A stretch of 64,000 nt of DNA from Saccharopolyspora rosea (GTDB lineage Bacteria; Actinomycetota; Actinomycetes; Mycobacteriales; Pseudonocardiaceae). The translations under genes were made by a program, and so were the position numbers. The stretch covers positions 6,498,639 to 6,562,638 of the forward strand of contig NZ_CP102826.1 of the NCBI RefSeq assembly GCF_025643595.1, in the 5' to 3' direction. The notes beneath the pieces were generated by a model. The model did not search any database and was not told the DNA's origin. It saw nothing but the letters and a program-made list of their open reading frames with translations. Below, piece after piece: positions 51,965 through 61,060 of this stretch (positions within the stretch are counted from its first letter, which is position 1; the number at the start of each line of letters is the position of its first letter).

Positions 51965-52963
51965 GTGACTGGCGACGTCCGCAACGTGATCATCGTGGGC
52001 TCCGGTCCGGCTGGCTACACCGCTGCGGTGTACGCCGCGCGGGCCGAGCTCGAACCACTGGTCTTCGAGGGCACCCAGTTCGGCGGTGCGCTGATGACCA
52101 CCACCGAGGTGGAGAACTACCCGGGCTTCCGCGACGGCATCATGGGCCCGGAGCTGATGGACCAGATGCGCGCCCAGGCCGAGCGCTTCGGCGCCGAGCT
52201 GCGCGCCGAGGACGTCGAGCGCATCGACCTCGACGGCGACGTCAAGACGGTGCTGGCCAACGGCGTGGAGTACCGCGCCCGGGCGCTGATCCTCGCGATG
52301 GGCGCGCAGGCCCGCTACCTGGGCGTCCCCGGCGAGGAGAAGCTGCTCGGCCACGGGGTGTCCGCCTGCGCCACCTGCGACGGCTTCTTCTTCCGCGACC
52401 AGGACATCGCGGTCGTCGGCGGCGGTGACTCGGCGATGGAGGAGGCCACCTTCCTGACCCGCTTCGCCCGCTCCGTGACGATCATCCACCGCCGCGACGA
52501 GTTCCGCGCCTCCAGGATCATGCTGGAACGGGCCCGCGCCAACGAGAAGATCAAGTGGCTGACCAACGCGGTCGTCACCGAGGTCCTCGGCGAGGGCGCG
52601 GTGTCCGGGCTGACGGTGCGCGACACCGTCACCGGCGAGGAGTCGCGGCTGGACGTCACCGGCATGTTCGTGGCCATCGGCCACGACCCGCGCAGTGAAC
52701 TCGTCCGCGACCGGTTGCAGGTCGACGACGAGGGCTACGTGCAGGTCGAGCAGCCCACCACGAAGACCGGTGTGCCCGGCGTGTTCGCGGCCGGCGACCT
52801 GGTCGACCACACCTACCGGCAGGCGATCACCGCGGCCGGTTCCGGCTGCTCCGCGGCGATCGACGCGGAACGCTGGCTCGCCGAGCAGGAAAGCTCGGCG
52901 GTCGCCGAGGAGGCCCCCGAACTCGTCGGCGGCGGCTACGGCCCGGGCGCCGTCGCCCACTGA
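51965..52963 (+). CDS. trxB: Thioredoxin reductase
   Basis: The 332-residue flavoenzyme reduces thioredoxin with NADPH. It has the FAD motif [20 protein letters not shown], the redox centre CATC (residues 135-138), the NADPH-binding [13 protein letters not shown] and HRRDEFRAS, and the C-terminal [24 protein letters not shown] Glu/Gly-rich extension of about 25 residues follows the usual end. The gene lies 28 bases upstream of trxA, forming the redox operon next to sigM as in mycobacteria. Confidence 0.96.
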   Translation: MTGDVRNVIIVGSGPAGYTAAVYAARAELEPLVFEGTQFGGALMTTTEVENYPGFRDGIMGPELMDQMRAQAERFGAELRAEDVERIDLDGDVKTVLANGVEYRARALILAMGAQARYLGVPGEEKLLGHGVSACATCDGFFFRDQDIAVVGGGDSAMEEATFLTRFARSVTIIHRRDEFRASRIMLERARANEKIKWLTNAVVTEVLGEGAVSGLTVRDTVTGEESRLDVTGMFVAIGHDPRSELVRDRLQVDDEGYVQVEQPTTKTGVPGVFAAGDLVDHTYRQAITAAGSGCSAAIDAERWLAEQESSAVAEEAPELVGGGYGPGAVAH

Positions 52964-52991
52964 CTGGAGATCCCGAACTAAGGAGCTGAAC

Positions 52992-53318
52992 ATGGCCGGC
53001 AACACCGTGACCGTGGACGCCGACAACTTCCAGGACGTGGTCCTGGGCAGCGAAAAGCCGGTGCTGGTCGACTTCTGGGCGACCTGGTGCGGTCCGTGCA
53101 AGATGGTCGCCCCGGTGCTGGAGGAGATCGCCGACGAGTACCCGGAGAAGATCACCATCGCCAAGCTCGACATCGACAAGAACCCGAGCCTGGCGCGGGA
53201 CTACCAGGTGATGTCCGTCCCGACGCTGCTGCTGTTCGACAAGGGCAAGTCGGTCAAGCAGATCGTCGGCGCCAAGCCGAAGGCCGCGCTGCTGTCGGAC
53301 CTGTCCGACTACCTGTGA
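52992..53318 (+). CDS. trxA: Thioredoxin
   Basis: A 108-residue thioredoxin with the WCGPC site (C33, C36) in VDFWATWCGPCKMVAPVLEE, the buried Asp, and cis-Pro in VMSVPTLLLFDKG. It is reduced by the TrxB encoded just upstream. AAGGAGC precedes the ATG. It is followed by a strong terminator. Confidence 0.97.
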   Translation: MAGNTVTVDADNFQDVVLGSEKPVLVDFWATWCGPCKMVAPVLEEIADEYPEKITIAKLDIDKNPSLARDYQVMSVPTLLLFDKGKSVKQIVGAKPKAALLSDLSDYL

Positions 53319-53346
53319 AATCCCACTCGAACTGAAGCAACCCCAT

Positions 53347-53396
53347 AACACGGTCCCGCCGTCCAGTCGATAGCACTGTGGCGGCGGGACCGTGTT
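53347..53396 (+). terminator. Terminator after trxA
   Basis: A perfect 15-bp stem (AACACGGTCCCGCCG at 53347-53361 with its complement at 53382-53396) with a 20-base loop, 28 bases past the trxA stop. Confidence 0.85.
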
Positions 53397-53607
53397 GTCG
53401 CGCACAACGCGAGATCGCGAGGGCACGCAGCGTCGTCGCACGTCTTCGCGGTGGTTGTAGGCCGCAGCGCCGGGTTCGGGTGGGCAAGGCACAATGGCCC
53501 GATGGGTTCGATTTACGCGAACCCGTTGCGGAACTGCAGACACCGGGGGACGAACGACCATCCCTCGCGCCGGTCGCGCACCGGCGCCTGAATCGAGCGA
53601 GGAGTGC

Positions 53608-54759
53608 ATGCAGCTGCTCCACCGCGGTGACGTCGGTCCGGCCGTTGCCGAGATCAGGAACACCCTTGCCGCACTGGGTCTGCTGCCGGCCCCCAACGGC
53701 CGGCCGGGGCCTGCGGTCTTCGATGAAGCGGTGGAACACGCGGTTCGGGTCTTCCAGCAACAACGCGGCCTGATCACCGACGGCGTGGTCGGTCCGGCCA
53801 CCTACCGGGCGCTGACCGACGCCCGCTGGCGGCTCGGTGACCGCTCCCTGGCGTTCCTGGTGTCCAAACCGATCAGCGGCGACGACGTGTTCGCGCTGCA
53901 GGAGCGGCTGCTGGAGCTGGGCTACGACGCGGGCCGCCCGGACGGCATCTTCGGGCGGGAGACGGAGCAGGCGCTGCGCAGCTTCCAGCGCGACTACGGG
54001 CTCAACCCGGACGGCATCTGCGGCCCGAGCACGCTGCGGGCGCTCAAGCAGCTCGCCCCGAAGGTCCGCGGTGGACGGCCCGTCTTCCTGCGGGAGCAGG
54101 AGAAGGTGCGCCGCGCCGGTCCGCGGCTGCGCGGCAAGCGGATCGTGATCGACCCCGGCCACGGCGGTCCGGACCGCGGAGCGCGCGTCGGTGACGTCTG
54201 CGAGGCCGACCTGACCTGGGACCTCGCCCGCCGCCTGGAGGGCCGGATGGTCGCCACCGGCATGGAGGCGCTGATCACCCGCGGGCCCAACTCGTGCCCT
54301 CCGGACGCCGACCGCGCCACGTTCGCCAACGAGGCGGGCGCGGACATGTTCCTGTCCCTGCACATCGACGCCAACTGCTCGCCGCTGGCCGAGGGCGTGG
54401 CGACGTTCCACTTCGGCACCGGCAACGGGACCACCTCGACGGTGGGGGAGGCGCTGGCCGGGTTCCTGCAGCGCGAGATCGTCGCCCGGACCCGGATGAA
54501 GGACTGCCACACGCACCCCAAGACCTGGGAAGTGCTGCGGCTGACCCGGATGCCCGCGGTGCGCGTGGAGATCGGCTACCTGAGCAACGCAGGCGACCGC
54601 TCCCGGCTGCTCGACCCGGCGTTCCGCGACGTCGTCGCCGAGGGGCTGCTCGTCGCGGTCAAGCGGCTGTACCTGCTGGGCAAGGACGACCAGCCGACGG
54701 GCACCTTCACCTTCGACGACCTGCTGCGCCACGAACTCGCCCGAGCCGAGGGCGCCTGA
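53608..54759 (+). CDS. cwlM: CwlM-type peptidoglycan-binding/amidase-fold protein
   Basis: A 383-residue protein with two peptidoglycan-binding repeats (about residues 5-75 and 85-150) and an Amidase_3 domain (about 180-365; VIDPGHGGPDRGARVG, LSLHIDANCSP, RVEIGYLSN). The N-terminus MQLLHRGDVGPAVAEIRNTL has no signal peptide, so it is cytoplasmic like mycobacterial CwlM (Rv3915), which activates MurA when phosphorylated rather than cutting the wall. ATG 53608 has GAGGAGTGC just before it; an upstream in-frame start at 53494 has none. The location matches mycobacteria. Confidence 0.9.
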   Translation: MQLLHRGDVGPAVAEIRNTLAALGLLPAPNGRPGPAVFDEAVEHAVRVFQQQRGLITDGVVGPATYRALTDARWRLGDRSLAFLVSKPISGDDVFALQERLLELGYDAGRPDGIFGRETEQALRSFQRDYGLNPDGICGPSTLRALKQLAPKVRGGRPVFLREQEKVRRAGPRLRGKRIVIDPGHGGPDRGARVGDVCEADLTWDLARRLEGRMVATGMEALITRGPNSCPPDADRATFANEAGADMFLSLHIDANCSPLAEGVATFHFGTGNGTTSTVGEALAGFLQREIVARTRMKDCHTHPKTWEVLRLTRMPAVRVEIGYLSNAGDRSRLLDPAFRDVVAEGLLVAVKRLYLLGKDDQPTGTFTFDDLLRHELARAEGA

Positions 54760-54763
54760 GGGG

Positions 54764-55390
54764 TCAGGCGCCGCCGACCGCGGGTTCGGCCGTCTTGATC
54801 GTCACCGAGCTGAGCAGGCGTTCCAGCGCCGCCTCGACGTCTTCCTTCCAGGAGATCGCGGTGCGCAGCTCCAGCCGCATGCGCGGCCACTTCGGGTGCT
54901 GGCGGACGGTCTTGAAGCCGACCTGTTGCAGGAATCCGGCCGGGACGACGCAGCCACCCGCGGTCTCCTGGAGATCCCCGAACGCTTCGACGGCCTTCAC
55001 GCCGCGGCGGGTGAGGTCCTTGGCGACGTTCTGCACGAGGATGCGGCCCAGACCGCCCTTCTCGAACTCCGGCAGCACCCGCAGGGCGGTCATCAGCACG
55101 GCGTCCGCGCTCACCGGCGCGGTGGGGAACGCCGCGGCGCGCGGCACCGCGGCCGGGGGAGCGTAGAGCGCGTAGCCCGCGGGCACCCCGTCGACGTAGA
55201 TGATCCGGCCGCACGAGCCCCACTCCAGCAGCACGCTGGAGATCCACGCTTCCTTCTCCAGTTCGGTCTCGCCGAACTCCTCGGCCTGCTCCCGGACGTG
55301 CGGCGCCAGTTCCCAGAACACGCAGCGGCGGCACCTCTGGGGCAGGTGGTCGAGGTTGTCCAGCGTGACGCCGACGACGCGACGCGACAC
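54764..55390 (-). CDS. GNAT-like N-acetyltransferase domain protein
   Basis: A 208-residue protein corresponding to mycobacterial Rv3916c. The acyl-CoA pocket pattern is recognisable in VLPEFEKGGLGRILVQNVAK, after DAVLMTALRV; an N-terminal CRRCVFWEL with a Cys pair is notable. The substrate is unknown. GTG 55390 has AGGAGGTCAG immediately upstream. It is convergent with cwlM, four bases away, with no space for a separate terminator. Confidence 0.82.
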   Translation of the reverse strand: MSRRVVGVTLDNLDHLPQRCRRCVFWELAPHVREQAEEFGETELEKEAWISSVLLEWGSCGRIIYVDGVPAGYALYAPPAAVPRAAAFPTAPVSADAVLMTALRVLPEFEKGGLGRILVQNVAKDLTRRGVKAVEAFGDLQETAGGCVVPAGFLQQVGFKTVRQHPKWPRMRLELRTAISWKEDVEAALERLLSSVTIKTAEPAVGGA

Positions 55391-55650
55391 CTGACCTCCT
55401 GGAAACCCGCGAACCCGCGCGGTCAGGCGCGGGATGCCGCCAGGATATGTCGCCGCGCCCCAGCACAGGAAGCGCCGAGATTCGCCGGGCACCTCCCGAT
55501 AGGGTGAGATGGATTACGGTCCAGTCGCTTCGTGCGAGGCGCTCGTTACACAGTCGGGGGGCGAGCGCGATAGCACGGATAGAATCCCCCGATCGCCGCT
55601 GGAGGGCTCCAGCCGCGATCACAGCGCACGACCGAAGCGGAGCGCAGAAC

Positions 55651-56985
55651 ATGTCGGAGAACGGAAGCCAGCCAGCACGCACGCCGGACAAGCAGAACCC
55701 GGCACGCAGCCTCGACGCGCACGTGGACCGCTACGCACAGCGCACCGCAGGCATGACGGCCTCCGAGATCCGAGCGCTCTTCGCCGTCGCCAGTCGACCC
55801 GAGGTGGTCTCGCTGGCCGGCGGCATGCCGAACCTCGCCGCGCTGCCGCTGGACTCGCTGGCCGCCGAGGTGTCCCACCTCGTCGCCCAGGACGGCCAGG
55901 TCGCGTTGCAGTACGGCTCGGCGCACGGCGTGCCACAACTGCGCGAGCAGATCTGCGAGATCATGGCGCTGGAGGGCATCTCCGCGCACCCCGACGACGT
56001 GATGGTCACGGTCGGCTCGCAGATGGCCCTGGACATGGTCACCCGCATCTTCTGCGACCCGGGTGACGTCGTGCTGGCCGAGGGGCCGTCGTACGTCGGC
56101 GCCCTGGGCTCCTTCGCCGCCTACCAGGCCGACGTGGTGCACGTCGCGATGGACGACGACGGGCTGCAACCGGAGGCGCTGCGCCAGGCCATCGCCGAGG
56201 TGACCGCGCGCGGCGGGCGGATCAAGTTCCTGTACACGATCCCGAACTTCCACAACCCCGGCGGCGTGACGCTCGCGGTGCAGCGCCGGGCCGAGGTCCT
56301 GGAGATCTGCGCCCAGCACGGCATCCTCGTGCTGGAGGACAACCCGTACGGCCTGCTGGGCTTCGACGGTCAGACCTACCCGGCGCTGCGCAGCACGGAC
56401 CCGGACAACGTGGTCTACCTCGGCTCCTTCTCCAAGACGTTCGCCTCGGGGCTGCGGGTCGGCTGGGTGCTAGCGCCGCACGCGGTCCGGGAGAAGCTGG
56501 TGCTGGCGGCCGAATCGGCGACGCTGTGCCCGCCCACGCTGAACCAGATGATCGTGTCCCGCTACCTGAGCACGCACGACTGGAAGGGCCAGATCAAGGT
56601 CTTCCGCGAGCAGTACCGCGAACGCCGCGACGCCATGCTCGGCGCGCTCGAACAGCACATGCCGGAGGGCTGCTCGTGGACCTGCCCGGACGGCGGTTTC
56701 TACGTGTGGCTGACCGCGCCGGAGGGCGTGGACACCAAGGCGATGCTGCCCCGCGCCGTGACGCAGCGCGTCGCGTACGCCTCCGGCACCGGCTTCTACC
56801 GCGACCAGCTCGGCAGTCGGCAGATGCGGTTGTCCTACTGCTACCCGACTCCGGAGCGGATCCGCGAGGGCGTGCGGCGGCTCGCGAACACGCTCACCGA
56901 GGAGATGGAGCTGGTCCGAACCTTCGGCACCACGGGCCGGCGTTCCGTGCCGGGCCCGCAGGCTCCGTCACCCGACACCGCGTAA
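55651..56985 (+). CDS. PLP-dependent aminotransferase (class I, 2-aminoadipate/MocR-like type)
   Basis: The 444-residue fold-type I enzyme starts with an unstructured stretch of about 30 residues, then SEIRALFAVASRPEVVSLAGGMPN and the PLP-binding Lys in YLGSFSKTFASGLRVGW, with IPNFHNPGGVTL and RMRLSYCYPTPE-like closing. It resembles LysN/2-aminoadipate transaminases and the catalytic half of MocR regulators, but has no HTH. The amino-acid substrate is unknown. It lies upstream of a D-Ala-D-Ala ligase-like gene; together they may serve an amino-acid or dipeptide pathway. The ribosome-binding site is weak. Confidence 0.88.
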   Translation: MSENGSQPARTPDKQNPARSLDAHVDRYAQRTAGMTASEIRALFAVASRPEVVSLAGGMPNLAALPLDSLAAEVSHLVAQDGQVALQYGSAHGVPQLREQICEIMALEGISAHPDDVMVTVGSQMALDMVTRIFCDPGDVVLAEGPSYVGALGSFAAYQADVVHVAMDDDGLQPEALRQAIAEVTARGGRIKFLYTIPNFHNPGGVTLAVQRRAEVLEICAQHGILVLEDNPYGLLGFDGQTYPALRSTDPDNVVYLGSFSKTFASGLRVGWVLAPHAVREKLVLAAESATLCPPTLNQMIVSRYLSTHDWKGQIKVFREQYRERRDAMLGALEQHMPEGCSWTCPDGGFYVWLTAPEGVDTKAMLPRAVTQRVAYASGTGFYRDQLGSRQMRLSYCYPTPERIREGVRRLANTLTEEMELVRTFGTTGRRSVPGPQAPSPDTA

Positions 56986-57095
56986 TCTCTTGCGGGCCAA
57001 GCGCTCCGGCGCTTGGCCCGCAGTTGTTCCCACCCCGGTCCACTGTGCACCACCCGGAATGCACAGTGGACTGCTGATGTCCAGAGGTGCTGAGA

Positions 57096-58046
57096 GTGTC
57101 TGAACGCTGGGTTGCCGTGCTCGCCGGCGGGCTGTCCCACGAGCGCGAGGTGTCATTGCGTTCGGGGCGCCGACTGTCCGCCGCGCTGCGCTCCGTCGGC
57201 ATGACGGTGGCGGAGTGGGACGCCGACGCCCGGTTGCTGACCCACATCGAGCAGGAGCGCCCGGACGCGGTGGTCGTCGCCCTGCACGGCGGGGAAGGGG
57301 AGAACGGCGCGGTGCAGGCCGTGCTCGACATGCTGGGCGTGCCGTACGTGGGCACCGGTCCGCACGCCTGCCGCAGGGCGTGGGACAAGCCGACCGCGAA
57401 GGCGGAGCTCGCGCGCGCCGGACTCGCAACTCCGGACTGGGTGGTGCTGCCGCACGCCACGTTCCGCGAGCTGGGCGCACAGGCGGTGCTGGACGCGCTG
57501 GTGGCCAAGCTCGGCCTGCCGTTGATGCTCAAGCCGGACCAGGGCGGCTCGGCGCTCGGCGCGCACGTCGTGCGGGACGCGGCCGAGCTGCCGTCCGCGA
57601 TGGTCGGCGCGCTGTCCTACGGGGACGCGGTCCTCGTCGAGCAGTACGTCGAGGGGACCGAGGTGGCGATCAGCGTCCTCGACGGCCCGGACGGCCCGGA
57701 GGCGTTGCCCGCGGTCCAGATCGAGGCCGCCGACGGGATCTACGACTACACGGCCCGCTACACCGCTGGACTCACCAGCTACCGGACTCCGGCCGACCTG
57801 CCGCCCGAGGTCGCCGCGGCGGCGGGCGAGCTGGCCGTCGCGGCGCACCGGCTGCTCGGGCTCCGGGACATCTCCCGCACCGACGCGATCATCGACCGCC
57901 ACGGCGTGCCGCACTTCCTGGAAGTCAACGTGTCACCGGGACTCACCGAAACCTCGTTGCTGCCGATGGCCGTCGAAGCCGCCGACCGCTCGCTGGGGGA
58001 GGTCTTCGCGGGACTCGTCGAACGCGCGATCGCCCGGGCCTGCTGA
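57096..58046 (+). CDS. D-alanine-D-alanine ligase-like ATP-grasp enzyme
   Basis: A 316-residue ATP-grasp protein with the Ddl N-terminal domain (VAVLAGGLSHEREVSLRSG, VVALHGGEGENGAVQAVLDM) and the ATP-grasp core (LMLKPDQGGSALGAHVV, VEQYVEGTEVAISVL, FLEVNVSPGLTETSLLPMA). It is shorter than canonical Ddl (about 350-370). It would join two amino acids through an acyl phosphate; D-Ala-D-Ala is the default guess, but the main ddl is usually elsewhere, with rnc/recG, so this may be a paralogue. GTG 57096 has AGAGG eight bases upstream; GTG 57087 is an alternative. A terminator and a parS site follow. Confidence 0.85.
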   Translation: MSERWVAVLAGGLSHEREVSLRSGRRLSAALRSVGMTVAEWDADARLLTHIEQERPDAVVVALHGGEGENGAVQAVLDMLGVPYVGTGPHACRRAWDKPTAKAELARAGLATPDWVVLPHATFRELGAQAVLDALVAKLGLPLMLKPDQGGSALGAHVVRDAAELPSAMVGALSYGDAVLVEQYVEGTEVAISVLDGPDGPEALPAVQIEAADGIYDYTARYTAGLTSYRTPADLPPEVAAAAGELAVAAHRLLGLRDISRTDAIIDRHGVPHFLEVNVSPGLTETSLLPMAVEAADRSLGEVFAGLVERAIARAC

Positions 58047-58053
58047 ACCCTCC

Positions 58054-58069
58054 TGTTTCACGTGAAACA
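58054..58069. promoter_or_regulatory. parS site 1 (perfect)
   Basis: TGTTTCACGTGAAACA, a perfect 16-bp parS palindrome, lies between the ligase gene stop and its terminator. ParB loads here as a CTP-dependent clamp. Confidence 0.93.
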
Positions 58070-58070
58070 C

Positions 58071-58102
58071 AAGGGGTCCGCCTCATCGGAGGCGGACCCC
58101 TT
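58071..58102 (+). terminator. Terminator after the ligase gene, facing parB
   Basis: AAGGGGTCCGCCTC (58071-58084) and its complement (58089-58102) form a perfect 14-bp stem with a four-base loop, ending in a TTTT run. It lies between the convergent ligase and parB genes and probably acts in both directions. Confidence 0.9.
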
Positions 58103-58156
58103 TTCATGCACCGCAGTCACTCGCCGTCATCGTCACCGTGACGAAAGACCTCGGTG

Positions 58157-59146
58157 TCATCGATCGTCGATCTTCGGGGCTTCATCGCCCAAGATCAACT
58201 GCGCGAGGCGCTCCAGATCGTCCACCGACCCGAACTCGACGACGATCCGCCCCTTGCGCCGACCGCGCTCGATCCTGACCCGGGTGTCGAGCCGGTGGGA
58301 CAGCTGATCGGTGAGTCGATCGAAGCCGGGCTCCTCGTCCTTCTTCTTCGGCGCCGACTTCTTCTTGGCAGGGGACTCCTTCTTCTTCAGCGTCACCTGC
58401 TCCTCGGTGGCCCGCACCGACAGCCCCTCGGCGACGATGCGACCAGCGAGCTCTTCCTGACCGTCCGGATCCTCCAACCCGAGCAGCGCGCGGGCGTGCC
58501 CGGCGGAGAGCACCCCCGCGGCGACCCGCCGCTGCACCGGCATCGGCAGCCGCAGCAGTCGGATGGTGTTGGTGATGACCGGGCGACTGCGGCCGATCCG
58601 ATCGGCGAGTTCGTCGTGGGTGACACCGAACTCGTCCAGCAGCTGCTGGTAGGCCGACGCCTCCTCCAGCGGGTTGAGCTGCACGCGGTGGATGTTCTCC
58701 AGCAGCGCGTCGCGGAGCAGCGCGTCGTCCTGCGTCTTGCGGACGATCGCCGGGATGACGTCCAGCCCGGCCCGCTGGGAAGCCCGCCAGCGGCGCTCGC
58801 CCATGATCAGCTCGAACTGCTCGTCGCCGAGTTCCCGGACGACGATCGGCTGCATCAGGCCGAACTCGCGGACCGAGTGCTCCAGCTCCGCGAGCGCTTC
58901 CTCGTCGAACACCTGCCGCGGCTGCTTCGGGTTCGGCGTGATCGCGGAGATCGGGATCTCGCGGTAGACCGCACCGGCCACCTCGCCGCCGCTCGTTTCA
59001 CGTGAAACGGGCTCCTCGGCGGCGGGTGGTGGAGTGACCTGCGTGGGCGCGGAGCCGCGCAGCGCCGAACCGTCGGATCCCGCCGCCGGTCCGCTCGGGA
59101 TCAGCGCCGCGAGGCCGCGGCCGAGTCCACCTCGACGCTCGGTCAT
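58157..59146 (-). CDS. parB: Chromosome-partitioning protein ParB
   Basis: The 329-residue parS-binding CTPase. The N-terminus [19 protein letters not shown] holds the ParA-stimulating motif. After a linker come the CTP-binding box GERRWRAS (116-123), [14 protein letters not shown], the helix-turn-helix ([20 protein letters not shown]) and, after a Lys-rich stretch ([16 protein letters not shown]), the C-terminal dimerisation domain. GGAAGGAAGG precedes ATG 59146, which overlaps the parA stop. The codons for residues 47-51 (VSRET) are themselves a parS site. Confidence 0.97.
   Translation of the reverse strand: MTERRGGLGRGLAALIPSGPAAGSDGSALRGSAPTQVTPPPAAEEPVSRETSGGEVAGAVYREIPISAITPNPKQPRQVFDEEALAELEHSVREFGLMQPIVVRELGDEQFELIMGERRWRASQRAGLDVIPAIVRKTQDDALLRDALLENIHRVQLNPLEEASAYQQLLDEFGVTHDELADRIGRSRPVITNTIRLLRLPMPVQRRVAAGVLSAGHARALLGLEDPDGQEELAGRIVAEGLSVRATEEQVTLKKKESPAKKKSAPKKKDEEPGFDRLTDQLSHRLDTRVRIERGRRKGRIVVEFGSVDDLERLAQLILGDEAPKIDDR
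58994..59009. promoter_or_regulatory. parS site 2, inside parB
   Basis: CGTTTCACGTGAAACG keeps the inner 14-bp palindrome of parS and differs only at the two outermost bases. It encodes VSRET in the ParB linker. Confidence 0.85.
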
Positions 59147-60144
59147 GCACCCTTCCTTCCACCCCGCTCGGCGATCTCCCGAGCCGCATCCAGATAGCTC
59201 ATCGAACCGCGCGACCCCGGGTCGTAGGTGAGCACCGTCTGCCCGAACCCGGGGGCCTCGGAGATCTTCACGCTGCGCGGGATGACCGTTCGCAGCGCCA
59301 GTTCGCCGAAGTGACCACGCACCTCGGCGGCGACCTGGTCGGCCAGCTTGGTCCGGCCGTCGTACATCGTGAGCAGGATGGTCGACACCCACAGCGCCGG
59401 GTTCAGGTGCGCCTGCACCAGCTCGATGTTGCGGAGCAGCTGACCGAGTCCCTCCAGCGCGTAGTACTCGCACTGGATCGGGATGAGCACCTCCCGCGCG
59501 GCGACCAACGCGTTCACCGTGAGGAGCCCGAGCGAGGGCGGGCAGTCGATGAAGACGTAGTCCGGCGCCAACCGCTCGACGCCCTCGGCGTTGAGCGCCT
59601 CCTTGAGCCGACCTTCCCGCGCCACCATGGTCACCAGCTCGATCTCCGAACCGGCCAGGTCGATCGTCGCGGGCACGCACCACAGGTTCTCCGACTGCGT
59701 GCTCTGCTGCGCCGCGTCGGCGACGCCGATCTCACCGAGCAGCACCTCGTACACCGAGGGCACGCCGGAGCGATGATCGACCCCGAGCGCCGTGCTCGCG
59801 TTGCCCTGCGGGTCCAGGTCGATCACGAGCACGTTGAGCCCGTGCAGGGCGAGCCCGGCGGCGAGGTTGACCGTGCTGGTCGTCTTGCCCACGCCGCCCT
59901 TCTGGTTGGCGACGGTCATGATCCGCCGCTCGTCGGGGCGGGGGAGTTGCAACGCCTCGGGGTGGAGGACGCGGGTGGCGCGCTGCGCCTCCTCCATGAT
60001 CGGGGTCCAGCCGATGTCGTCCGAGCTGAAGCCGCTCATCGCCATCTCGCCGTCCGAACCCGTGCTGGGGAAGCGCATGCTGCCCACCGCGCGTCCCCTA
60101 GTTTCACGTGAAACACGACCCGCACCGTTTGACTCCGGATTCAC
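59143..60144 (-). CDS. parA: Chromosome-partitioning ATPase ParA
   Basis: The 333-residue Walker-type ATPase that moves ParB-parS complexes. The deviant Walker A KGGVGKTT is at 82-88 in [20 protein letters not shown]; then [36 protein letters not shown] and the C-terminal [13 protein letters not shown] 60144 has GAAGGA nine bases upstream and overlaps the rsmG stop (GTGA), so rsmG, parA and parB are translationally coupled in turn. The first 70 residues are a long, poorly conserved extension partly encoded by a parS site (VSRET at 11-15), so a later start is possible. Confidence 0.95.
   Translation of the reverse strand: MNPESNGAGRVSRETRGRAVGSMRFPSTGSDGEMAMSGFSSDDIGWTPIMEEAQRATRVLHPEALQLPRPDERRIMTVANQKGGVGKTTSTVNLAAGLALHGLNVLVIDLDPQGNASTALGVDHRSGVPSVYEVLLGEIGVADAAQQSTQSENLWCVPATIDLAGSEIELVTMVAREGRLKEALNAEGVERLAPDYVFIDCPPSLGLLTVNALVAAREVLIPIQCEYYALEGLGQLLRNIELVQAHLNPALWVSTILLTMYDGRTKLADQVAAEVRGHFGELALRTVIPRSVKISEAPGFGQTVLTYDPGSRGSMSYLDAAREIAERGGRKGA
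60100..60115. promoter_or_regulatory. parS site 3, inside the 5' end of parA
   Basis: AGTTTCACGTGAAACA matches parS at 15 of 16 positions. It encodes VSRET, as in parB. Confidence 0.85.
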
Positions 60145-60830
60145 CGTCCACGATCCTTCCTCGTCCGACGTCCACCGTCACGACGCCGACCGGACGCACT
60201 GCGGGCCGCGGCCCGCTCCACAACGACGACGGTGGTCGGCACATCGAGCACGCCGTCGCCGCACGACACCACTTCCGCATGGCCGCCACCGGCCTTGCGG
60301 ATCGCCGCCGCATCCCGTTCCAGTTCCTCCTGCGCGGTGGCACCTTTCATCGCCAGCAACCGACCACCGGGCCGCAGCAGGGGGAGGCACCACTTCGCCA
60401 GCCGTTCCATCGGGGCCACGGCACGCGCGGTCACGGCGTCCTGGTCAGCCAGCCGTTCCCGCACCGGGCCCTCCTCGGCACGTCCGCGAACGACCTCAGC
60501 GGTGAGGTCGAGCTCGGCGATGACTTCCTGCAGCCACGTCACCCGTCGGGCCATCGGCTCCAACAGGATCAGGTGGAGATCGGGTCGGGCGATCGCGAGC
60601 GGGATGCCCGGCAACCCCGCCCCAGAGCCTACGTCGATCACCCGGCACTCGGGTGGGAGCAACTCCGTGAGAACCGCGGAGTTGAGCAGATGCCGTTCCC
60701 AGAGCCGGTCCAACTCCCGCGGACCGATCAGCCCGCGGCGGACCCCGTGCTCGTGGAGCAGGGTGGCGAACCGCTCCGCCAGCTCCACCCGCTCCCCGAA
60801 CACGGCCCGTGCCGCGTCCGGCGTCCGCAC
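60141..60830 (-). CDS. rsmG: 16S rRNA m7G527 methyltransferase RsmG (GidB)
   Basis: A 229-residue SAM-dependent methyltransferase acting on the 530 loop of 16S rRNA; loss gives low-level streptomycin resistance in actinomycetes. It has WERHLLNSAVL, the SAM motif CRVIDVGSGAGLPGIPLAIA, EPMARRVTWLQEV and SRAV-like VTARAVAPMERL. GTG 60830 is chosen from the position of homology and GAGAAGGA nearby; a frame extends upstream, but it translates the parS sites (VSRGT) and is not conserved. Its TGA overlaps the parA start. Confidence 0.93.
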   Translation of the reverse strand: MRTPDAARAVFGERVELAERFATLLHEHGVRRGLIGPRELDRLWERHLLNSAVLTELLPPECRVIDVGSGAGLPGIPLAIARPDLHLILLEPMARRVTWLQEVIAELDLTAEVVRGRAEEGPVRERLADQDAVTARAVAPMERLAKWCLPLLRPGGRLLAMKGATAQEELERDAAAIRKAGGGHAEVVSCGDGVLDVPTTVVVVERAAARSASGRRRDGGRRTRKDRGR

Positions 60831-60875
60831 TGGTCCTTCTCCAGCTGAGATCACTGTCCTCCACCCCGGCGTCGA

Positions 60876-60891
60876 TGTTCCACGTGAAACC
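60876..60891. promoter_or_regulatory. parS site 4
   Basis: TGTTCCACGTGAAACC matches the TGTTNCACGTGAAACA form of parS at all but the last base. It lies upstream of rsmG. Confidence 0.82.
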
Positions 60892-60942
60892 CCCGATTCC
60901 CTAGCCTGCCGGATCACGCACCGGAATCGACGGCAACCCGCC

Positions 60943-60958
60943 TGTTCCACGTGAAACC
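60943..60958. promoter_or_regulatory. parS site 5
   Basis: TGTTCCACGTGAAACC, the same variant as site 4 and 67 bp from it. Confidence 0.82.
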
Positions 60959-60982
60959 ACGCCCGCAGAATCGCCCGAGCGG

Positions 60983-60998
60983 TGTTTCACGTGGAACA
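60983..60998. promoter_or_regulatory. parS site 6
   Basis: TGTTTCACGTGGAACA, which on the other strand reads TGTTCCACGTGAAACA, a perfect parS of the Bacillus type. It is 40 bp from site 5, so sites 4-6 form a tight cluster between jag and rsmG. Confidence 0.88.
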
Positions 60999-61016
60999 GG
61001 GCCCCGAACACGACAG

Positions 61017-61047
61017 TGCCCCCGCCGGTCGAGGACCGACGGGGGCA
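61017..61047 (-). terminator. Terminator after jag
   Basis: TGCCCCCGCCGGTC (61017-61030) pairs with GACCGACGGGGGCA (61034-61047), 13 of 14 positions matched, three-base loop. It ends the rpmH-to-jag transcript. Confidence 0.82.
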
Positions 61048-61060
61048 CCGGAAGAGGAGG

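Noticed and set aside
60831..60950. An N-terminal extension of RsmG
   Set aside because: The in-frame extension translates parS sequence (VSRGT) and is not conserved; the start near 60830 fits the family.
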